Part shown: positions 52,721-61,420 of the stretch, in pieces
Layout of the letters: each line of letters begins with the position of its first letter
Position numbering within the stretch: the first letter of the stretch is position 1
DNA from: Streptomyces shenzhenensis
GTDB taxonomy: Bacteria > Actinomycetota > Actinomycetes > Streptomycetales > Streptomycetaceae
Reading direction: 5' to 3'
Length of the DNA: 64,000 nt
Assembly (NCBI RefSeq): GCF_021462265.1
Contig: NZ_JAJONF010000025.1
Coordinates: forward strand, 80,501 to 144,500
Translations under genes and position numbers: made by a program
The notes under the pieces: model-generated
Databases searched by the model: none
Seen by the model: only the letters and a program-made list of their open reading frames with translations
What the model was told of the DNA's origin: nothing

Positions 52721-54180
52721 GCGGGACGGCGGCGGACGGGCAGCGGCTGTTCGTCGGGGGCCGGTGGGTGGCGCCCGACGACGGGTACTACGAGGTCGTC
52801 GACCCGGCGACCGAGGAGACCGTGGGCCGGGCCCCGGAGGCCTCCCGTGAGCAGGTGCTGGCCGCGTGCGCGGCCGCCAGGGAGGCCTTCGACGGCTGGG
52901 CGCGCACGCCGGCGGGGGAGCGGGCGGCGGTGCTCGGCCGGGCCGCCGACATCATCCGCGGCCGGCTGGGCGAGTACGCGGACCTCGCCCGCGCCGAGAC
53001 GGGCGCGACCACCGGGACCGCCCGCGCCATGCAGGTGGGGGTGGCCGCGGCCCGGTTCCGGCGGTACGCGACCGTCGAGCCTGCCGAGTGGGCGATCCCG
53101 CCGCAGATCAACGAGGCCGGGCCGATGGGGAAGGCCGGGGTGATGGGCGCGCTCGCCGTGCGCCAGCCGGTCGGCGTGGTCAGCTGCATCACCTCGTACA
53201 ACAACCCGTGGGCCAACCCGGCGGGCAAGGTCGCGCCGGCGCTGGCGATGGGCAACACGGTGGTGGTGAAACCCGCCCCGCAGGATCCCCTCTCCGTCTA
53301 CCGGATGGCCGAGGCCCTGGAGGCGGCGGGGGCTCCGGCCGGGGTGGTGAACGTCGTCTCCGGGCGGGCCACCGGTGTCGGTGAGGCGGCCGTGGCCTCC
53401 CCCGACGTCGACATGGTGAGCTTCACCGGCTCCACGGCCGTCGGGCAGCGCATCGCCGAAGTGTGCGGGCGTGACATGAAACGCCAGTTGATGGAGCTGG
53501 GCGGAAAGGGCGCGGCGGTCGTCTTCGCGGACGCGGACGTCGGCTCGGCGGTGGCGGGCATCGGCACCACCTTCTCCTTCTACAGCGGGCAGATCTGCAC
53601 GGCGCCGACGCGGGTGCTGGTGCAGCGCGGGCTGTACGACCGGCTGGTCACCGAACTGGCCGAGTACGCCGCCCGGTTGAAGGTCGGGGACCCGGCGGCT
53701 CCCGGCACGGTGGTCGGCCCGGTGATCACCGCCGAACACCGGTCCCGCGTCGAGTCGTACGTCGAACTCGCCCGGAAGGAAGGGGCGACGGTGGTCACCG
53801 GTGGCGAACGCCCGTCACTGGAGCGGGGTTTCTACGTCACCCCCACCCTCCTCGCCGACTGCACGAACGACATGCGCGCGGCGCGGGAGGAGATCTTCGG
53901 CCCGGTCGTCTGCGTCATCCCCTTCGACGACGAGGAGGAGGGCATCGCCCTCGCCAACGACTCCGAGTTCGGCCTCATCGACTACGTCTGGTCCGGGGAC
54001 GTGGCCCGGGGCTTCCGGGTGGCCCGGCGGCTGCGGGCGGGCGGAGTCGGCGTCAACACGGTGGGCCGCAACATGGAGGCGCCGTTCGGGGGCTTCAAGA
54101 AGAGCGGAGTCGGCCGGGACGTGGGCTCCTACGCCCTGCACGCCTACAGCGAGGTACAGGCGATCGTCTGGCCTGGGTGA
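52717..54180 (+). CDS. Aldehyde dehydrogenase
   Basis: A 487-residue NAD(P)-dependent aldehyde dehydrogenase. Catalytic Glu260 (LMELGGKG) and Cys294 (GQICTAPTR) are in place, with the cofactor loop FTGSTAVG at 236-243. Oxidises an aldehyde to an acid and may act after the alcohol dehydrogenase at 7905. GTG start overlaps the amidohydrolase stop. Confidence 0.93.
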   Translation: MSGTAADGQRLFVGGRWVAPDDGYYEVVDPATEETVGRAPEASREQVLAACAAAREAFDGWARTPAGERAAVLGRAADIIRGRLGEYADLARAETGATTGTARAMQVGVAAARFRRYATVEPAEWAIPPQINEAGPMGKAGVMGALAVRQPVGVVSCITSYNNPWANPAGKVAPALAMGNTVVVKPAPQDPLSVYRMAEALEAAGAPAGVVNVVSGRATGVGEAAVASPDVDMVSFTGSTAVGQRIAEVCGRDMKRQLMELGGKGAAVVFADADVGSAVAGIGTTFSFYSGQICTAPTRVLVQRGLYDRLVTELAEYAARLKVGDPAAPGTVVGPVITAEHRSRVESYVELARKEGATVVTGGERPSLERGFYVTPTLLADCTNDMRAAREEIFGPVVCVIPFDDEEEGIALANDSEFGLIDYVWSGDVARGFRVARRLRAGGVGVNTVGRNMEAPFGGFKKSGVGRDVGSYALHAYSEVQAIVWPG

Positions 54181-54250
54181 GGTGACAACTGGGCCCCTTT
54201 TCTTGCCCGTTGGGGATCGGCGGGGTGTCCCGTGCGGGCAGGGATCGGGA

Positions 54251-54268
54251 AACCGGTTCCGGAACCGG
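54251..54268. promoter_or_regulatory. CCGGTTCCGGAACCGG palindrome
   Basis: A 16-bp perfect palindrome about 110 bp upstream of the DUF3455 gene. It uses the same CCGG/GGTTCC/GGAACC words as the TetR operators at 57901-57954, in a shifted phase. Possible weak target of that TetR. Confidence 0.35.
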
Positions 54269-54378
54269 CGACGAGTCCGTAGCGTCCGGAGCTGACAAGG
54301 GGGACCGCCGGTTTCCGGATCGTCGACGTCCGGCCGCTCCCTTCCCCGAACAGGCACGGAATCCCTGGAGCCCACTCC

Positions 54379-54933
54379 ATGAAGCTCGCCAAGAAAATCG
54401 CTCTGACCACCACGGCCGTCGCCGCCGCGGCCGCCGCCACCCTGCTGGGCACGACCGCCGTCCAGGCCTACTCCGCGCGGCCCGCCCACCTCCCGGCCGT
54501 CCACGCCCCCGCCGCGCTCGCCGTGCCCGACGGCAACAAGCTGACCGGCGTGTACGCCGCGCACGGTGTGCAGACCTACACCTGCACCGACGGCGCCTGG
54601 AAGCTCCTGGAGCCCGCCGCCACCCTCTCCGACAAGCGGGACCGCGCCCACCGCCCGGTCGCCCTGCACTCCCGCGGCCCGGTCTGGGTCTCCACGGTCG
54701 ACGGCAGCGCGGTGAACGCCTCGGCGATCGCCACGTCCCCCAAGGACGGCGCCGTCCCCGAGCTGCTCCTGAAGGCCACGGCCACCCGCGGCGCCGGCAC
54801 CTTCGAGGGCGTCACCTACGTCCAGCGCCTGGACACGGAGGGCGGCGTGGCCCCGGCGGCGACGTGCACCGGCACGGACCAGATCTCGGTGCCGTACTCG
54901 GCGACGTACGCGTTCTACAAGGCCGCCAGCTGA
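54379..54933 (+). CDS. DUF3455 secreted protein
   Basis: A 184-residue DUF3455 protein. A signal peptide (KKIALTTTAVAAAAAATLLG) is followed by the family pattern GVQTYTCTDGAWKLLEPAATL, HSRGPVWVSTVDGSAVNA and GTFEGVTYVQRLDTEGG. Function unknown; typically exported. ATG 54379 gives the complete signal peptide. Confidence 0.88.
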   Translation: MKLAKKIALTTTAVAAAAAATLLGTTAVQAYSARPAHLPAVHAPAALAVPDGNKLTGVYAAHGVQTYTCTDGAWKLLEPAATLSDKRDRAHRPVALHSRGPVWVSTVDGSAVNASAIATSPKDGAVPELLLKATATRGAGTFEGVTYVQRLDTEGGVAPAATCTGTDQISVPYSATYAFYKAAS

Positions 54934-54947
54934 CCTGAGCGGGTCCG

Positions 54948-54964
54948 GCGCCCCGCAGGGGCGC
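54948..54964 (+). terminator. Short GC hairpin after the DUF3455 gene
   Basis: GCGCCCC and GGGGCGC (54948-54964) with a 3-nt loop lie 15 bp past the stop and before the convergent gene at 55039. Confidence 0.5.
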
Positions 54965-55038
54965 GGGGAAACCGTGCGACCAGCCACGTCGGCGCCGCGG
55001 TCGGCGGTCGGCATGCCGCGGCACTTCCGGCAGAGCGC

Positions 55039-55425
55039 TCAGTCGGTGAGGTCGACCCGGATCGTCAGGAGCTGCGTGCCCAGCGCCTTCACGGCCATGC
55101 TGTTGCCCCTGGGCAGGGTGCGCAGCCGGGCGACCGGGTCGTCGTCGGGCAGCAGGTGGGCGGTGCCGTGATGCCACCGCCCGCCGATCCGCACCCGCAC
55201 CCGCGGATCGGCCTGGATGTTCCGCACGTACTGCGCCTTCACCCCGAACTCCGACACCAGCCAGAAACTGTCCCCGACCCGCCGCCCGCCCAGCGGGGTG
55301 CGGCGAGGCTGCCCGGAGACCCGGCCGGTGGTCTCCAGCAGGGTCTGGAAGGGCATGAGCCGGGTCAGCGGGTTGGCGACGTGCCGCTGGAACGCGGTGG
55401 TGACACGAAATCTGCGATCGGACAT
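55039..55425 (-). CDS. Nitroreductase/deazaflavin (F420)-dependent family protein
   Basis: A 128-residue split-barrel protein of the Ddn family (TTGRVSGQPRRTPLGGRRVG, FWLVSEFGVKAQYVRNIQADPRVRVRIGGRWH). Smaller than the relative at 30511. It may bind F420. No operator of the catabolic regulon precedes it. Confidence 0.85.
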   Translation of the reverse strand: MSDRRFRVTTAFQRHVANPLTRLMPFQTLLETTGRVSGQPRRTPLGGRRVGDSFWLVSEFGVKAQYVRNIQADPRVRVRIGGRWHHGTAHLLPDDDPVARLRTLPRGNSMAVKALGTQLLTIRVDLTD

Positions 55426-55456
55426 GGTTCCCCTGTTTCGGAGGCGGGCCCTGGCC

Positions 55457-55689
55457 TCACCGTACGTCGGCCGACTTCACCAGGTCGAGCAGGGCGGCGA
55501 ACGCCGCGGCGCCGACCGTGCGGACGTTCCGGGGCGGGGTGGCGTCGGCTGTGCGGACGGTGGTGGGGGAGTTGGGGGGCGGTGCACCACCCAGTCGAGG
55601 TCGGTGAGATCCACCGGCCTTCTCGCGATGGGCTCGACACACGCGTCGATCAGCGCGACCCTTTCCGCGAGCTCCGTCAGTTCCCCCAC
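55457..55689 (-). pseudogene. Short frameshifted gene
   Basis: From GTG 55689 the frame reads GELTELAERVALIDACVEPIARR and DLTDLDWVVHR, then turns into Pro/Ser-rich sequence. A coding-like end (VRTVGAAAFAALLDLVKSADVR) continues in another frame to 55457. The switch falls in a run of six G (plus strand, about 55574-55579). One extra G would join both halves into about 77 residues. It starts 5 bp from the exonuclease stop. No family recognised; a sequencing error is possible. Confidence 0.45.
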
Positions 55690-55693
55690 GGTG

Positions 55694-56278
55694 TCAGGCC
55701 AGGTGTTCGACCGGAGCCGGCCAGCTGCCCCGTGCGGAGAGGTGAAGCACGAGGGTCGCGATGTTCCAGGCGTCGTCCTCGCCCCGGTGGTGGCGGCCTT
55801 CGAGCCGCAGGCCGGCGATCCGCAGGGCCTGTGCCATGCCGGGGCGCTTGCGCAGACCGTACGCCTCGGTGAAGGCAGCCTTGGCGTTGGTGTGTCGGCG
55901 GCTGAAGGGGTAGGGCGTCCCGGTGGCCTGGCACTGGCGGGTGAACTGGTGGCGGTCGTAGTCGCCCCAGCTGACCCACGGCCGGGCGCCCGCGTGGTGC
56001 TCGGCCGCCAGCAGCCGGCACGCCTCGGTGAAGGTGGTTCCCTCGTCGACCTCAGGCTGGGTGAGGCCCGTCAGCTCCGTGCAGAACTCACTGACCGTGG
56101 ACCGGGCGGGCCGCACCAGGATCCGGTGCCGGGCGAGGCGTTCGCCGGCGGCCGGATCGATGACGGTCAGTCCGATCTCGATGATCTCGCTGACCTCGCC
56201 GGGCGGCGGGGAACCGGCCCAGCAGGTCGCCTCGACGTCCACGACGTTGACGAGATCCCCGGCCCAGGCGCTGTCCAT
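55694..56278 (-). CDS. DnaQ-like 3'-5' exonuclease (KapD/ERI-1 group)
   Basis: A 194-residue DEDDh exonuclease. Exo I is VVDVEATCW (Asp and Glu), Exo II includes SWGDYDRHQF, and Exo III is RHHRGEDDAWNIATLV with the His/Asp. It probably trims RNA or DNA 3' ends. ATG 56278 (MDSAWAGD) is used. The frameshifted short gene follows it directly. Confidence 0.88.
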   Translation of the reverse strand: MDSAWAGDLVNVVDVEATCWAGSPPPGEVSEIIEIGLTVIDPAAGERLARHRILVRPARSTVSEFCTELTGLTQPEVDEGTTFTEACRLLAAEHHAGARPWVSWGDYDRHQFTRQCQATGTPYPFSRRHTNAKAAFTEAYGLRKRPGMAQALRIAGLRLEGRHHRGEDDAWNIATLVLHLSARGSWPAPVEHLA

Positions 56279-56459
56279 GACGGGAAGCGTAAGGAGGAGC
56301 AGGGCTGGGGGCACGTGGTTTTCGGGGCTGCTCCGTCACCGGCCCGCTCTCCGCCTCCGCCGGAGCCACGGAGTTTCTTGCCCTCCCCGACATGGGCCGG
56401 ACCGGGTGCGCGGGCCGCCCTCGCCCGGCCGGGCACGGCGCGAGTGCGACGATGCCCCG

Positions 56460-57068
56460 GTGAGCTACTTCTCGTATGCGCGTACCGGCCCTGGCCATGA
56501 CCGGCAGCCCCGCCCGGAGCCCAGGCGGGCCGGGCCCGGTGAGTGGCCGAAGCTGGAGGCCGCGCTCGCCGTGGTCAACCGTGACCTGACGGCGACCTTG
56601 CCGGGGCAGGACGCGCTGGTACTGATGATCGACCCACGACCGACCCTGCCCCCGGGCGGAGTCGACAGGGGACAGGTCTACGTGGCGATGCCCGACGGCC
56701 GTTGGCAGGGCAACGCGGTGAACCCGTGGGACCCCGAGGAGGACGACCCTCTGGAGCCGGACGACGAGGCGACCGTGCTGACCGTGGTCGCGGAAGCGGC
56801 GCAGGAGACGGTCATGGAGCTGCTCTGGCAGGTCTGGCCGGTCTGCTGGGAACACAAGCTCGGCGTGCACCCTCGTCCCCCGGGGACCGCCGCCGACTGG
56901 TACGGGGGCGCGACGGACGCGGCCGGTGCGCCGGTGTGGTGGTGCCGGGGCGGCCGTGACGGCGCATGTCACGACGTCGCCCCGGTGGGCGAGCTGGCCG
57001 CCACCCTGCCGGGAAAGCAGCGGCGCGCACTGCGGCGCGGCGAGCGCCGACGGGAGGGCCGCCAGTAG
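56460..57068 (+). CDS. Hypothetical protein
   Basis: A 202-residue protein with no recognised family. It is acidic in the middle (DPEEDDPLEPDDEATV), rich in Trp and Cys towards the end (WQVWPVCWEHKLG, VWWCRGGRDGACH) and ends in a basic tail (RRALRRGERRREGRQ). GTG 56460. Divergent from the exonuclease gene. Confidence 0.7.
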   Translation: MSYFSYARTGPGHDRQPRPEPRRAGPGEWPKLEAALAVVNRDLTATLPGQDALVLMIDPRPTLPPGGVDRGQVYVAMPDGRWQGNAVNPWDPEEDDPLEPDDEATVLTVVAEAAQETVMELLWQVWPVCWEHKLGVHPRPPGTAADWYGGATDAAGAPVWWCRGGRDGACHDVAPVGELAATLPGKQRRALRRGERRREGRQ

Positions 57069-57287
57069 CGGCGGGACCGGACGACGACCAACTCCGGTCA
57101 CCCTGGGGCGGATCGCCGGGCAGGTCGGGACCGCGGGCGGGCGCGACGACCTGCGGGCCGCCGTGGAGCGGCTGGACGCGGACGGCTTTGATGCTTTTTG
57201 ACGCGCTTCGGTGCACTTTGGTGCGGCTTCAGCATTGAACTGGGCGTGCGGCGGAGACCCGAGGCCGCCGGGAGACCGCACGGCGGG

Positions 57288-57872
57288 TCAGTTCGTCACG
57301 ATGCCGTGCAGGAGGAGGTCGATCAGCCTGGTGGCCAGGGCGCGCTGCTCCTCGCTGGCGGCGATGAGGCTGATCCCGCCCAGGGCCATCAGCACGTCCT
57401 GGGCGGCGACCCCCGGTCGTGCCACCGACTGTCCTTCGGCCGCATCCAGCAGGTGGGTGAGGGCGTCGGCGAGCAGAGTCCGGGTGTGCAGCTTGTCGCT
57501 GTCGTCCGTCAGCACCACGGCCAGCGCCTCGGCCATGCCCTGCTTGGCGGCCATGAAGTCGGTGAAGCGCTCCATCCAGGTCCGCAGCGCCTGAGCCGGT
57601 GGCAGGACGGCCGTGAGCTCCGGTGCCGCCTCGCACAGGCGCCGTACCTCCTGTCGGTAGATCGCCTCGATGAGGAGTTCCTTGGACGGGAACCGGCGGT
57701 AGAGGGTGCCGACGCCCACGCCGGCCGCTCGGGCGATGTCCTTGACCGAGGCCCCCGCTCCCTGCCGGGCGAAGGCGGCCGCGGCGGCCTCCAGCAGCCG
57801 GTCCTCGTTGCGTTGCGCGTCCGCGCGCAGCGGCCTGCGGGGCCGCGCCGTGTCCCCCTCGTGGCCGGTCAC
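57288..57872 (-). CDS. TetR-family repressor of the adjacent SDR
   Basis: A 194-residue TetR protein with helix-turn-helix at about 42-62 (SVKDIARAAGVGVGTLYRRF). GTG 57872. Divergent from the SDR at 58089. Two CCGGAACCGGTTCCGG-type palindromes in the gap are its probable operators. They are unrelated to the CTGACG sites, so this TetR is not the catabolic regulator. Confidence 0.92.
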   Translation of the reverse strand: MTGHEGDTARPRRPLRADAQRNEDRLLEAAAAAFARQGAGASVKDIARAAGVGVGTLYRRFPSKELLIEAIYRQEVRRLCEAAPELTAVLPPAQALRTWMERFTDFMAAKQGMAEALAVVLTDDSDKLHTRTLLADALTHLLDAAEGQSVARPGVAAQDVLMALGGISLIAASEEQRALATRLIDLLLHGIVTN

Positions 57873-57900
57873 AGCCGACCCCCTTCCTGCCGCCCTTGCA

Positions 57901-57954
57901 AACCGGAACCGGTTCCGCTTACTCTCGGAACGTCAACCGGAACCGGTTCCGGTT
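57901..57954. promoter_or_regulatory. Two TetR operators between TetR and SDR genes
   Basis: AACCGGAACCGGTTCCGGTT (57935-57954) is a perfect 20-bp palindrome. A near copy differing near the right end lies at 57901-57920, 34 bp away. Both are just upstream of the TetR start and about 135 bp from the SDR. Confidence 0.8.
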
Positions 57955-58088
57955 CGCGTTCCGGATGTGAGGGTACGGCGGCAGCCCGCGCTCGCGCCAC
58001 CGGCGGCCCGGAGTCAACCCGGTCCGAACCCTCCCGATCCCCGGTTCTCCCGAGCCGAGCCCTCCCGATCTGAATCAAGGAGACGGTC

Positions 58089-58853
58089 ATGACCGCACGT
58101 CTGCAGAACACCGTTGCCCTCGTGACCGGCGCCAGCAGCGGTATCGGCGCGGCGGTCGCCCTGGGCCTCGCCGCCGAGGGGGCCGCGGTCGCGGTCCTGG
58201 CCCGGCGCCGCGACCGGCTCGACGAGCTCGCCGGAAAGATCGTCGCCACCGGCGGGACGGCGCTCGTGGTGGTGGCCGACATCACGGATCAGGGGCAGGC
58301 GGCCGCCGCCGTGGAGCGGGTGGTGGCCGAACTCGGCCGCCTGGACGTTCTGGTCAACAACGCCGGCACGGGGCTGCCCGGACCGGTCCTCGACGCGCCC
58401 GCCCAGGAATGGGAACGCATGCTGGCGGTGAACGTGCACGGCCTCCTGCACGTCACCCACGCCGCGCTGCCGCATCTGCTGCGCGCGGCGGAGGACTCGC
58501 CCCGCCGGGTGGCGGACCTGGTCAACATCAGCTCGACCGCCGGGCGGGTGGCCCGGCCGGGCACGGCGGTGTACAGCATGACGAAGTTCGGCGTGAACGG
58601 GTTCACCGAGGCCCTGCGCCAGGAGGTCATGCGGCAGCGCCTGCGGGTGAGCGTGATCGAACCGGGGACCGTGGACACCGAGTTCGTCACGCACTCGCGG
58701 GACCACATCAGGGCCTCGCTGGACCAGCAGCTGGCCGGGATGGAGATGCTGCGTCCCGAGGACGTCGCGGACACGGTCTCGTTCGTGGTCACCCGCCACC
58801 GCCGGGTCTCCGTCAACGAGGTCCTCGTCCGCGCTTCCGAGCAGACCTGGTGA
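58089..58853 (+). CDS. Short-chain dehydrogenase/reductase
   Basis: A 254-residue classical SDR with TGASSGIG (13-20), NNAGTG, and YSMTKFGVNGF as the catalytic Tyr-Lys segment. C-terminus EVLVRASEQTW. ATG 58089 with AAGGAG 7-10 bp upstream. Under control of the divergent TetR. Such pairs often respond to a small toxic or signal compound. Confidence 0.93.
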   Translation: MTARLQNTVALVTGASSGIGAAVALGLAAEGAAVAVLARRRDRLDELAGKIVATGGTALVVVADITDQGQAAAAVERVVAELGRLDVLVNNAGTGLPGPVLDAPAQEWERMLAVNVHGLLHVTHAALPHLLRAAEDSPRRVADLVNISSTAGRVARPGTAVYSMTKFGVNGFTEALRQEVMRQRLRVSVIEPGTVDTEFVTHSRDHIRASLDQQLAGMEMLRPEDVADTVSFVVTRHRRVSVNEVLVRASEQTW

Positions 58854-58900
58854 GCACCGCGGAGCCTCGCCGCCGACGGTGACCGCCGGCGCCTCGGAGA

Positions 58901-58951
58901 CGGCCCTTTTCTCGTGTGGCTACCGCCACGTGGCGGTAGCACCGAGTAACT
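58901..58951. repeat. Left copy of a ~52-bp inverted repeat flanking a mobile-element remnant
   Basis: This segment aligns in inverse orientation with 61419-61470 at about 42 of 52 positions with one gap. Its core is a 22-bp perfect palindrome, GC-TACCGCCACGTGGCGGTA-GC (58919-58940). It begins 48 bp after the SDR stop. Confidence 0.75.
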
Positions 58952-59040
58952 TCCCTGGCCCTCGTTTCCCCGCCCCGGCCGCCACGTTGAGCCGGACGAG
59001 TGGCGGCGAGGGGTGGGGTGGGTGCGGGAGGACCGATCCG

Positions 59041-59157
59041 AAGTGGGCAGCACGCCTCACCGACGCGGACCGCGGGGCGCTGTCGCCGCTGTTCTGGACT
59101 CACGTGAATCCGTACGACCGGTTCGAGCTGGACATGAGCACCCGCCTCGATCTCGAC
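59041..59157 (+). pseudogene. Tn3-family transposase C-terminal fragment
   Basis: The frame reads LTDADRGALSPLFWTHVNPY followed by RFELDMSTRLDLDL, the end signature of Tn3-family (DDE_Tnp_Tn3) transposases. Only about 40 residues are left; upstream sequence in the frame is unrelated. Confidence 0.65.
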
Positions 59158-59569
59158 CTGTCCGTCCGAGCGACGGTCCAATCCTGCTCGGATCCCGGCG
59201 GGGGCAACCCTTTCCACTCCATCCGATGTGCGGCAAGACAACAATTGAGCGAATACGGGCAGAAATTCCCGGGACGGTCAAATCATCTTCTCCCTGACCA
59301 GACTTCCATCGATTCGTCAAGACTGGACTCGCCATTTATCTCGGCAGTCGCTGCGGGAGTACGAGATCAGTGAAGAACAGCACATCAGAGGGATGATCCG
59401 CTGTTGATGGCGGGCTTTCGGTGTACGCTTTCAAGGCACACGAAATTGCTTTCCGGTTGGTAGTCCGGACCGCAGGCACCGGGTTTCCGCTCTGCTGCGT
59501 CAACGTCCTCCCCTTTAGGGGAGTCCTGGTGTGCTCCGAGTACGAGAAGAAATCTGCACTGGGAGTACT
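59158..59569. other. AT-richer gene-free stretch upstream of the monooxygenase
   Basis: About 410 bp with visibly lower GC than the rest of the window (for example 59230-59300 and 59340-59460). No gene or clear repeat is seen. It probably contains the promoter of the monooxygenase and came with the element. Confidence 0.5.
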
Positions 59570-60784
59570 GTGTCTGGAATGCGTATCGTCGTCGCCGGCG
59601 GCGGACTCGCCGGGCTGACGCTGGCCCACCACCTGAACCGGAACGGCCTGGACGTGGCCGTCTACGAGCGCGACGCCGACGTGGCGGCACGCGAGGCCGG
59701 GTACCGAATCCACATCAATTCCACCGGCACGTCCGCGCTGCACGCAGCGCTGGAGCCGCGTCTGTGGGAGCTGTTCCTGGCGACCTGCGGCATGCCGAGC
59801 GATGACATGCTGCTGTTCGACGAACAGTTCAACCTTCGCCCTGGCCGGGACAGGTCGGCCACCGAGGGCACCGGGGTGCCCACCGATATCCCCGAGCACC
59901 TGGTGGTGTGCCGCTCGACCCTGCGCCGCATCCTCCACCTCGGCCTGGAGAAGGCCGCGCACTTCGGTTCCCGGGTCACCGGCTACCGCACCAACCCCGA
60001 CTCGACGATCACCGTGCTACTGGAAGGCGGGGCCACGGCCGAGGCCGACGTGCTGATCGCCGCGGACGGCATCAACTCCTCCGTGCGCGCCCAGCGCCTA
60101 CCCCAGGTCCGGATCGCCGATCTCGGCTCGCGGCACATCGCCGCGAAGATCCACCTCACCGACGAGGCCAAGGCCAAGCTGCCGGAGCAGATGTTCAACG
60201 CCTTCTCGCTTGCCTACGCCGCCGACTTCACCGGGCTGACCCTTGGCCCGCTGGAGCGCACCGACCCCGCCTCGCCACTGATCGCGGAGCAGGAGCCCGA
60301 CTTCCGGCGTGAGGCCACCGCGAACTACGCGCTAAGCATCTTCAACTCCCTCGCCGGCCAGATGCTCCCCGACGACGAGCTGTTCACCGCCGGCCCGGAC
60401 AAACTCAAGGCGCATGCCCTGCAGCGCGTCGCCACCTGGCACCCCGCCCTGGTCGACACGGTCCGACTGTGGGACACCGCCACCGTGCAGGCCCTCAAGT
60501 GCCGCAGCTGCGTACCCGTCGACGCCTGGGAACCCTCCAACGTGACCGTCATGGGCGACGCGATCCACGCCATGAGCCCCGCCCTGGGCATCGGAGCCAA
60601 CACCGCGCTGCGCGACGCGCACACCCTGGGCGAGCAACTGCTCGCCGTCGCCCACGGCGACAAACCTCTCCTCGACGGCATCGGCACCTACGAGGACACC
60701 ATGCGTGACTACGCCTACCACGCGGTGCGGACGTCCGCATTCGTCGGCCAGAAGGTGATCGGGCACCTCCCCCTGCCTGAATAG
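59570..60784 (+). CDS. FAD-dependent aromatic-type monooxygenase
   Basis: A 404-residue PF01494-type flavoprotein. The FAD loop VAGGGLAGLTLAHHLNRNG is at the N-terminus, VLIAADGINSSVRAQ lies in the middle and VMGDAIHAMSPALGIGANTALRDAHTL near residue 325. Hydroxylates an aromatic or similar substrate using NAD(P)H and O2. GTG 59570 (MSGMRIVV) follows GGGAG; ATG 59579 is an alternative. It is the only intact gene in the mobile-element remnant. A strong hairpin ends it. Confidence 0.88.
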   Translation: MSGMRIVVAGGGLAGLTLAHHLNRNGLDVAVYERDADVAAREAGYRIHINSTGTSALHAALEPRLWELFLATCGMPSDDMLLFDEQFNLRPGRDRSATEGTGVPTDIPEHLVVCRSTLRRILHLGLEKAAHFGSRVTGYRTNPDSTITVLLEGGATAEADVLIAADGINSSVRAQRLPQVRIADLGSRHIAAKIHLTDEAKAKLPEQMFNAFSLAYAADFTGLTLGPLERTDPASPLIAEQEPDFRREATANYALSIFNSLAGQMLPDDELFTAGPDKLKAHALQRVATWHPALVDTVRLWDTATVQALKCRSCVPVDAWEPSNVTVMGDAIHAMSPALGIGANTALRDAHTLGEQLLAVAHGDKPLLDGIGTYEDTMRDYAYHAVRTSAFVGQKVIGHLPLPE

Positions 60785-60797
60785 TCACCGCGCTGCT

Positions 60798-60825
60798 CGG
60801 GTGGTGCGTATGGACGCACCACCCG
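60798..60825 (+). terminator. 12-bp hairpin terminator after the monooxygenase
   Basis: CGGGTGGTGCGT (60798-60809) pairs perfectly with ACGCACCACCCG (60814-60825), loop ATGG, 13 bp after the stop. Confidence 0.75.
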
Positions 60826-61061
60826 AACCCGCCGACAGCTCGCGGCGGACGAAGCAACACCGGATCGACCGCCAAGACGAGACCGCGCCGCGCGGGCATC
60901 CGCGTCCGCCGCCGAGCCGCGCAGGGGTCGTAGCGCGCCGCCGGGCCGGCAGCGGTTGGTGTAAGCCCGGTTCCGCTTCGGTCCTCTCACAAACGACGAC
61001 CCTTTGCCCGAGCGAGATCAGACAGGACCGGCCGGAGATCACCAGGGAGCGGATCCGCTCT

Positions 61062-61420
61062 CAGAACCCTTCGGCTTCTTCGCCGCGATGGCCGAGACGG
61101 AGCGGGAGAACATCCGGGAGCCGACGCTGGAGGGGCTGGAGACCGCAGCCCGCAAGGGCAAGTACGGCGGCCGGCTCCCGGTCATCACCGACGACATGCT
61201 GCACACCGTGCTGCGGCGCAAGGCGCTCGGCGGGTCCGTCGAGCAGATCCAGCCCGGCCTGATCATCCCAACCGGCAAGCGCAAGGGACAGAACCCGTCC
61301 GTCGCCGGCATCTACCGGGCCCTCGCCGAGCACGAGAGGACCCAGGCGTACCCGGAGGCCGTCGATACGGCACGCGCCGACTTCGCCGCTCTTCAGCAGC
61401 GCGACCGCGGCCCCGTGTAG
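61062..61420 (+). pseudogene. Serine recombinase remnant (catalytic domain lost)
   Basis: The C-terminal part of a resolvase-family recombinase: FFAAMAETERENIREPTLEGL, the end of the catalytic domain and long helix, then a Hin-type region GKYGGRLPVITDDMLHTVL and SVAGIYRALAEHERTQAYPEAV. The N-terminal domain with the catalytic Ser is missing; sequence before about 61062 is unrelated. It cannot recombine DNA alone. Confidence 0.75.

Noticed and set aside
57105..57201. Coding-like fragment GRIAGQVGTAGG...AAVERLDADGF
   Set aside because: No start codon in a suitable place and too short to assign; may be a remnant but cannot be supported.
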